This document shows, piece by piece, positions 57,212-64,000 of a stretch of DNA of 64,000 bases. How positions within the stretch are numbered: the first letter of the stretch is position 1; every line of letters begins with the position of its first letter. The position numbers and the translations under genes are program-made. This DNA comes from Hydractinia symbiolongicarpus (Eukaryota; Cnidaria; Hydrozoa; Anthoathecata; Hydractiniidae): NCBI RefSeq assembly GCF_029227915.1, contig NC_079879.1, positions 5,394,001 through 5,458,000 on the forward strand. Direction: 5' to 3'. The notes below the pieces were generated by a model. That model was not told the origin of the DNA. It saw nothing but the letters and a program-made list of their open reading frames with translations, and made no database searches.

Positions 57212-60200
57212 ATGGATTCAAGCAAAGGCTATAACATACAAACACTCATTCAGGTTCCTGTACGGTTGATTTGCGCTTTGTGTGGACTCATTTTGAGAAA
57301 CACCATCCAAACAAGTCGTGGTGAAAGAGCTTGTAGCACTTGCTACAACGAAGCTGTCCGGTAAAATCTTATATAAAACATCCCATGTTCTACCACATCA
57401 GGGTTCCCTTTAACTAATAAGTAGTATAATATCATTCATGTTTTGAATGACAACTATTTAACTACCTATTGGGAAATATATTTATTAAATTTCTTTTTAC
57501 AAACATACATGACTAATAAACTTTTGTTAATCTAGGGCAAACGTCCGTACTTAAATTTTATAGAAGGTTTATCAACAATTTTCTTTACCTTTTGAATGAT
57601 TGCCCTTGATATATAAAAGAAAGGAGTTAATCTGTTGAAATAGTGTCTCCTTTAGAGTCAACAGCCCACCATTTAGTAAAAGCTGTGATGCCCCAAGAAC
57701 CTTTACTTGATGATGCTATATAGTTTTTGTATAAACTTATTTTTACTGAAAAAGGAAATTAATTTTATTGATTTTTTTTAGCTTTCAGTGAACAAATTTT
57801 TGATGTTGTATTTTTATCTTGAAAAATCCACCCTTAAAGGAGTTACCGTGTTTATTTCTGTGTGTTTAATGAAGTGTTGCTTTACCAATCATAACATTTG
57901 CCCAATAAAATAAAAAAATTATGTTTTAATATTGATTTTTTTTTTGCACAGTAAACCTGGCTTGTGTCCAATTGATGGTGAAGAACCAACTGAAATTTTT
58001 AAAGATAAATATGCTGACAAAGAAATTGGTGAAATCGAATGTTATTGCACCAACAAAAGTAATAACTGTAACTGGATTGGTCCTATAAAATTACTTGAGG
58101 TAAATGTGTAGATTATACCATTGTATTCGTAGGCATTGGACAAAACTTTTCAACTTGCAACGTTCTTGTTTAGCAACATTTTGAAGAATGTGAATTCAAT
58201 GTCGTGCCATGCTCCAAATGTAACGAAGATGTATTGAGGCGTGACTTGGCAACTCATGAGCGTCAATTGTGTGTCAAAAGAACCATCCACTGTCCTTACT
58301 GTGGTATCACTCTTTCACATGATCTCTACCAGGTATGTTTTTTTAGCCCTAACTGATATTAAAGTTAATTTTAGGGGTTAATTTTAGGGGTTAATTTAGT
58401 ATTACTCCCCCCCTTCTCCCGCTCTTCTTTTTTTCTAACTCATTTTTTAAGTGAAAAATAGGAATAACAAGGCAGAAGTAAAGGTTCATCCAATTGATAA
58501 AATCAAATTCCACAAAACTCCGCTCTTGTGGTAATTCTGAATTACAAGAAAAAGTTACCAACAAGGAAATAAAAATAAATAAATATTTTAATGACTGGCA
58601 AGTCCATTTAGTGAAAAAGACTCCTGCACAAATTTTAATTTTTTAAATCATTAGATTCGAAAAAAGCACCTTTATTCCCCTGTTTTTCCTTCCCCAATCT
58701 ATTTTATTTTATTTCACTTGATTTTCTGATTTTCTGTTTATTAATACTCCATTACCTCCTTTGCATTTGGTCAATGGTTGCCATCAAACGAATGTTTTTT
58801 GTTTCATTTAGGAGCATGAACCTATTTGCCCAGATAGACCAAAAATGTGTCCAATGAATTGTGGAAAGGGTTTAACAGATGGGCATCAAAACCATCTTTT
58901 GGAATGTAGTAACATTAGGAATGGGCAAGCCTGTGTATACCAGCTTCTTGGTTGCAATTACAAGGTAGATTGTTTTTTTCATCATATCTGCATATAGAAA
59001 GAGCTGATTTTTCAAATAGATAATAAAGACAATAAATTATTTGCGTTAAGTTACTAAATAAAATATTGTAATAATTTATATACGTTCGAATACACTATGG
59101 CTTATTTAATAGATTATTTTTCATCTATTGAGTTTTTTAAACTTGGTTTCCACTGTGGTTTAACTGGGGTTTAAATAGAAAACCTATAATACTAGTTGTT
59201 AGCCCGTGGAAAATCCACGGGTTTGCCCGTCCTTTTTATACCGCATTGCGTGCTTCTCGCTATTGCGCAGCTAAGCTACCATTTTGCGTGACAGACAGAC
59301 AGACAGACGTATACGGGCATTATAATATAGATTTTAAATGTGTTTTAAACATTAAAAATACACTCCCACTGTGTTTTAAAAGCAAAAACATGCATCAATT
59401 ATGATTTATGGAGAGAAATAAACACAGTGTGGAAATAAAAAAGTTATAAAAAAATTCGTTTTTAGTTTTTGACTACCTTTTTTTTTCTGTTCTCTCTTAA
59501 CCTGAAAATTCGCAAAATGAATCCCAAAATCGTTGTAACTCATTCTGCATTTATCAGCGCCTTCAAACTTCAAAAAACAATATCAAAATTTTTTTTGATC
59601 CTAGGTTTTATGTTTCTGTGATTGAAACAGGAAAGCACAAACACATTCACATTATGTTTTAACTTTAGAATCTCATTTAAAGCCTATTTAAAACACACTA
59701 AACTGCAGTGGGAACCCAACTTTAGCTATGCCAAAGCTTCATTCAACTCGTTCTATTTAAAAGTGAATCCTTACACCATGATTAATTATGTACAAGTTGT
59801 TAAATTTGAAGCCACATGTATTGTGATTTTTGCTAAATAAAATCAAAAACGTTTAAATTTTATTCATAGCTAAACTAAACTATTTTTAGTAATTTATTTA
59901 ATAATAATTTTTCAATAATTTTCTATACAATACACTAGTAACTATTTCGTTAAGTATTCTTAGGGTGGACAATAACTCACCGTCTAAAAGCGCTTTACTT
60001 GGTAAAAGGAACCCAACATATTTGCAGTATAAAGTTGCAGAGATAGTGCCTGTGTGTTAACAAGTTAATGTGTTTCTTTTCATCCAGCAACTTGTTTGTT
60101 TAACAAAAGCAAAATATCAACGCTCGCAATTGATAGAAATAATTTATATTTATCACTTTTACGTTATTAAGTTTCATGCAGTCCCCTGTTTTGTTTCAAA

Positions 60201-61125
60201 CTTATCTTTCTGACCTTCTTCTACTTTTTAGGGTGGACAATCAGTCCTTGATCATAAGAATGAGACGCATCTGCTACATGATGTGGTTACAGTGACATCA
60301 ATTTCACAACTTCAGCACGACAATTTTACCCTACAAAAAGCAGTGCAGGAGAGTAGCGACAAGATAGCTGTTTTAGAAGAGAGACATCTACTTGACCAGC
60401 AAGCAATTATGCATCAAAGAGAAGAAGTAAATTCACTTAAAAATGATGTAAAAAAACTTCAAAAAAAGTACGAGGAGCAAATGTTGTTGGTGCTGGAAAA
60501 AGTGAACAATTTGGATAGAAAAGTTAACGAGCATGAAAATCCAACTTCTGAGGGAATAACCCAAGCTTTAAAAGAGTGTAATGAAAAAGTAGAAAGATTA
60601 GATAATAGCCAAACAATGTTAAGCTCAAATTTGTCAGATTTAGACTTGCGTCAACAGCTGCTAGAGAACACATGTTACAATGGTCGAATGCTTTGGAAGA
60701 TTGACAATCTCGAATATAGAATGAAGCAAGCAGTAGATGGCAAAGTGACTGCCTTGCACAGCGCTCCATGTTTCACAAAGAAATTTGGATATAAGTTTTG
60801 CACAAGGCTTTATCTGAATGGAGATGGAATTGGAAGAGATTCACACGTATCTCTCTTTTTCGTACTCATGAGATCAGAATACGATGCTTTGTTGGAATGG
60901 CCATTCCGTGAAAAGGTTACTTTTCGCTTGTTAAGTGCGAATGATGTGAGAGGGTTAGATATTAGAGAAACATTTTTGCCTGATCGTACTTCAACCAGCT
61001 TTCAAAAGCCTGTTCGCGAAATGAATGTTGCTGCTGGCTGTCCCACTTTTATTACAATTGATGAGTTAAAATCTGGAAAATATATTATAGGCAACAGTAT
61101 ATTTATTGAAACTGTAGTAGGGTAA
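57212..61125 (+). CDS. TRAF: TNF receptor-associated factor (TRAF) with a degenerate RING, 5 coding exons
   Basis: Cytoplasmic adaptor for TNF-receptor/Toll-type signalling to NF-kB and MAPK. Exons: 57212-57360, 57952-58099, 58174-58332, 58812-58964, 60232-61125; 1503 nt, 500 aa. A TTTTTAG acceptor ends just before the ATG, so a 5' UTR exon is likely. The RING spans 21-58: C21, C24, C41, C44, C55 and D58 match TRAF ligands, but the usual Cys and His of C-G-H-R are Arg36 and Glu38. TRAF-type zinc fingers run to about residue 200, with C/H pairs in exons 2-4. A coiled coil covers about 222-330. The MATH/TRAF-C domain covers 351-500 (MLWKIDNLEYRMKQA, KFCTRLYLNGDGIGRDSHVS, FITIDELKSGKYI). Which vertebrate TRAF is closest cannot be told; the layout fits TRAF2/3/5-like proteins. 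Confidence 0.92.
59142..59718. mobile_element. MITE with CTTGGTTTCCACTG ends (577 bp), in TRAF intron 4
   Basis: CTTGGTTTCCACTG at 59142 faces CAGTGGGAACCCAA ending at 59718. A complete mini-Helitron (59192-59331) is nested inside, so this MITE is the older insertion. The ends resemble those of the element at 62167-62551. The ORF at 59622-59840 overlaps the right end and is not a gene. Confidence 0.6.
59192..59331 (-). mobile_element. Complete mini-Helitron (140 bp)
   Basis: On the minus strand it starts TCTATATTATAATGCCCGTA after an A, has a TCTGTCTGTCTGTC tract, then the hairpin CCCGTGG-loop-CCACGGG, and ends CTAACAACTAG before a T. It meets all three Helitron terminal rules: 5' TC, a 3' hairpin with CTAG, and A^T insertion without duplication. 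It is nonautonomous and has no ORF. Confidence 0.78.
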
Positions 61126-61698
61126 AGCACGACTCTTTATATTGAATGTAAAAACATGATCATAAAAAAAGTAAAGAACTAGTTTCAATGAATCACACTA
61201 AACAAGTTTTTTTATCTAGATTTGAATTGTTATTTTATTTAAAGTTTGGTTGTTAAAATCTTAACTAGGAATCTCTTTTTATCCAGAGCTTCGTCAAACT
61301 TTTTCCTCCCGTGTCTGAAACATCCGTGTTTTGTTAATTGTTGGTGTTAGTTGATAAAATCACTTTTAGGTAACTAACGTTCTGATGGAAATTGCATACA
61401 ATCTTTCCATAGACATATTTAGATATCTTTTTTTAAAGTTAGACATCGACTGTTTTTTAGAATCTGTTGACACGTATTTCGATCTACTTTATAAATAATT
61501 TCCCTATTATTTGTAAAAATTATCAAATTTAACTTGTGTTGCCATTTTATTGTGTGTTTTTATGTGTTGAAAATTTTTTATCTTCTTTTTGTAACAAGTA
61601 TAAGAAAGCCTTTAAGCTGCTGGGATCTCCAAATGGATTTTTTTATATACTGCATCACACTAATCTTGATTGGATTTTTTGACTTTTTAGAAATAAAA

Positions 61699-64000
61699 AT
61701 GACAGGTTACGAGTCCGTTTTAGATGTAGGACAATATACATGTTCACTATGCGGATACATCTGTCGGAACACCGTTCAGACGTGCCGTGGAGAAATAGCC
61801 TGTAGCTCTTGCTACAGTGAAGCTTTAAAACGGTAAGTTGGTTTAAGTTCACATCAGATGCATAAACAATTGAAGTAAGCATGGGCGTTAGATCTGCAGT
61901 GAAGTTTGAAGCAGAGTGTAGTTGAAACGGAACAAAAAGAATTTAGATAAACAAAGAAAAAAAATCATCGCATTAAGGTTTAAAGTCGTTCTCAAATTTT
62001 GATTTATTTTATTAGTGTCAATTCTGTTTCTCTTCTTTGATTAGGTTTTATAGTTATATGAGTGTTTCTAGCCAAAAATAATTCCATTACTTTTTAAATT
62101 TTTATGAAGGCTATTTTGTCCACATTTGCATTATCTAAGCTATGTCAGTAGCCAGCAGTTATAAAGCTTGGTTTTCACTTAGCGGTAACTAACGCTAACG
62201 GATTGTTTCCACTTGAGAAATAAAAATATAAAAGTAATCAAAATCATCAAAATTATCTCTTAGTTTAAAATGAATTCTTTGAAAGAGAAAGAGTTAGCTT
62301 TTCTTTGGTTTGCGTTGATCGTGAATGATGATGGAAAAGAGAAGAAAAACAGAGAGCGTCAATTCTGAGTCAGTGACATTTTTGTCTTTTAAATTTGAAT
62401 TTTAAAATTGGCGGCCAACAGCCTTTTAAGTGGCGCGTAATCAGCATTTAACTTGCGCTACAGGTACTTTTTCCGTTCACACTGGGCACTAAGACGCTTA
62501 AAATTATACTTAGCAAGATTACCGCCTGTAAGATGCCTAGTGGAAACCGAGATGTGAAGGAGCAAAAATGAAGCTACCGATGAAACAGAAAATCAAAAAA
62601 ATTGATATTCTTGCTTTAACACATGCTTCATGCTTCACGTCTGCTTTACTTGCTTCATAAGTGTTCGCACAGTGCTTGTTTCTGCTTGATGTGAACCAGT
62701 CTCTCTACTAATTCAGTATGTGATAAACGATAAGCTCTGGGACGTATGCCAGTTTTTATTTAAGCAACTCCATTTTTATTTCAGCCTTAATTGCTAGTAA
62801 AGTGGCTAAGCGTAATAACGTAGTGATTTAGTAGGAAAAACAAAAAATCTTTGAAAGAACTGTTGCCCAAGTGCAAGACTGGATTGGTTAGAAGTAACTT
62901 AAATTGTGACCCAATCCACAGCCTCACTTCTTAGCAACTCAGTTGCTTATAAAAAAGTGTTTTAAAAGAATTACTAACGTATTCATTTCATCAACATTGA
63001 AAAAAATGACCTAAACTTAAATTTAAGCTCTGTTTTGAAATGGAGCCTTGGAAGTGCAACCAAACTAAGATGTATTAACGCTGATATTTCCACTATTATC
63101 ACGTAACTTGTGACGCAAGTGAAATTGACAAAGAGTCAATGCAACCTTCGTTTAAGTGATTCTGTTGTCAAGTTTAACTGGTCAAACGATGTTCGATTTG
63201 TTTTTTATACAGTAACCCTGGCTTGTGTCCAATTGATAATGAAGAAGCAACTGAAATTTATAAAGATATGGCTTCTGACAAAGAAATTGGTGAAATCGAT
63301 TGTTATTGCACCAACAAAAAAAATAATTGCAAATGGATTGGTCCTATAAAGTCACTTAAGGTAAATGTGAAATAATTGTATTAATTATACTGGTTTGCTT
63401 GATCGACTACAAGGTGCATCTGGCGATATAGATGACGTCGCAGATCTGTTTCACGTCAGAGAATGAGAGCGATGCATCCCAAACGTACCATCCTTTTTTT
63501 CTGATTCCCATCTAAAATGTATTAGGCTCAAGGATAAAAAAAGCTTATTATTAAAAATTCCCATTTTCGGATGCAGTATGTAACTGCATCCGAAAATGGG
63601 AATTTTGGTAATGAGGTTAAATCATGGTTTGTACGGGTAAATATGCCTGATATTTGAAAAAATCGTCACGAAAAGATATACGTGACATAATTGTTTATCT
63701 ATCATAGCATATATGTATTTTTGACACTCAATTGTGGTTAAGAATGAAACTACTTTCTTTTCAACAAAGATTGGCACAGTAAACCAAACACAAATTTCGG
63801 GCGTGACAATAAGATTTTTTTTAGACATGACCGTTGCTAGAAAATGTTAACCTATAGAAAACTACATTGCACTCTAATAAAAAGCACGCAAAACATAATT
63901 CTTGGTCAAAAAATAAACCAGAAAAAATATTTACCTTAAATTATTTGTCTATCTTTTTCATTTTGGTGAAAGTGAGCCTTTACTTTCTTTTTATTGTAGG
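61699..64000 (+). CDS. TRAF: Second TRAF paralogue, partial (first two coding exons)
   Basis: A tandem paralogue of the preceding gene. Exon 1 is 61699-61832 (44 codons plus 2 nt), right after a CTTTTTAG acceptor. Exon 2 is 63213-63360. The last bases of the window (TTGTAG then G) look like the acceptor of exon 3. Exon phases equal those of the first copy. The RING again has CSLC, CSSC and CPID, but Arg and Glu where the usual ligands Cys and His stand (TCRGEIAC). Exon 2 is nearly identical to the first gene's (LCPIDNEEATEIYKDM, KEIGEIDCYCTNKKNNCKW), while exon 1 is more diverged. The zinc-finger, coiled-coil and MATH parts lie beyond the window, so intactness is unknown. Confidence 0.85.
62167..62551. 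mobile_element. MITE with CTTGGTTTTCACTTAG ends (385 bp), in the intron of TRAF copy 2
   Basis: CTTGGTTTTCACTTAG at 62167 faces CTAGTGGAAACCGAG ending at 62551. An inner inverted pair, GCGGTAACTAACGC and CTTGCGCTAC, is weaker. It is noncoding and related in its ends to 59142-59718. Confidence 0.55.
63554..63606. repeat. Perfect 24-bp hairpin with 5-nt loop
   Basis: The left arm (63554-63577, starting AAAATTCCCATTTTCGG) and right arm (63583-63606) are exact complements around ATGTA. The hairpin lies in the intron after exon 2 of the second TRAF gene. It could be a fold-back insertion or a small hairpin RNA; there is no evidence of transcription beyond the host intron. Confidence 0.8.

Overview
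This window looks like animal nuclear DNA. The genes are split by AT-rich introns with GT-AG boundaries, their products are metazoan families (SLCO/OATP, PAIP2, DNAJC16, SAP18, TRAF), and the DNA between them is crowded with DNA transposons, Helitrons, Penelope-like elements and LINE/SINE relics. Gene content and repeat style suggest an early-branching animal, probably a cnidarian and perhaps a hydrozoan. That placement is inference. I see no prokaryotic operon, CRISPR array, rRNA gene or intact tRNA gene. I assembled exons by hand; each joined model keeps an open frame and recovers family motifs.

Layout. 656-4229 (+): seven-exon SLCO/OATP transporter. 6069-7060: a 420-bp MITE, a short hairpin element and a Helitron 3' end. 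7251-13003: a 5.75-kb CACTA/EnSpm-like transposon with inverted termini, GACGTC-rich subterminal arrays, a 627-aa transposase ORF and a second spliced gene ending in a DUF4806-like domain (both on -). 14382-19411 (+): PAIP2 in two exons; its 4.5-kb intron holds a MITE, a LINE 3' end and a tRNA-derived SINE. 19.4-29.4 kb: gene-free repeat land with short hairpin elements, SINE and LINE fragments and two Penelope-like fragments in opposite orientation. 29402-34890 (+): DNAJC16 in 12 exons. 35752-38940 (-): an unrecognised coiled-coil gene, which starts 199 bp from the divergent SAP18 gene (39140-44182, +). 44.2-57.2 kb: repeats, including a Penelope-like RT relic and a direct duplication (about 48.1-50.9 and 53.0-55.2 kb) that flanks a LINE relic. 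57212-61125 (+): a complete TRAF gene, followed by a second TRAF paralogue that runs off the end.

The host genes are mostly housekeeping: membrane transport, translational control through poly(A)-binding protein, ER/J-protein function, and a co-repressor/exon-junction subunit. The TRAF pair belongs to TNF-receptor/NF-kB type signalling. No shared pathway is evident. The most interesting material is the two-gene transposon, hammerhead-ribozyme-like cores in Penelope-type repeats, the TRAF pair with half-degenerate RING fingers, and a PAIP2 with two overlapping PAM2 motifs.
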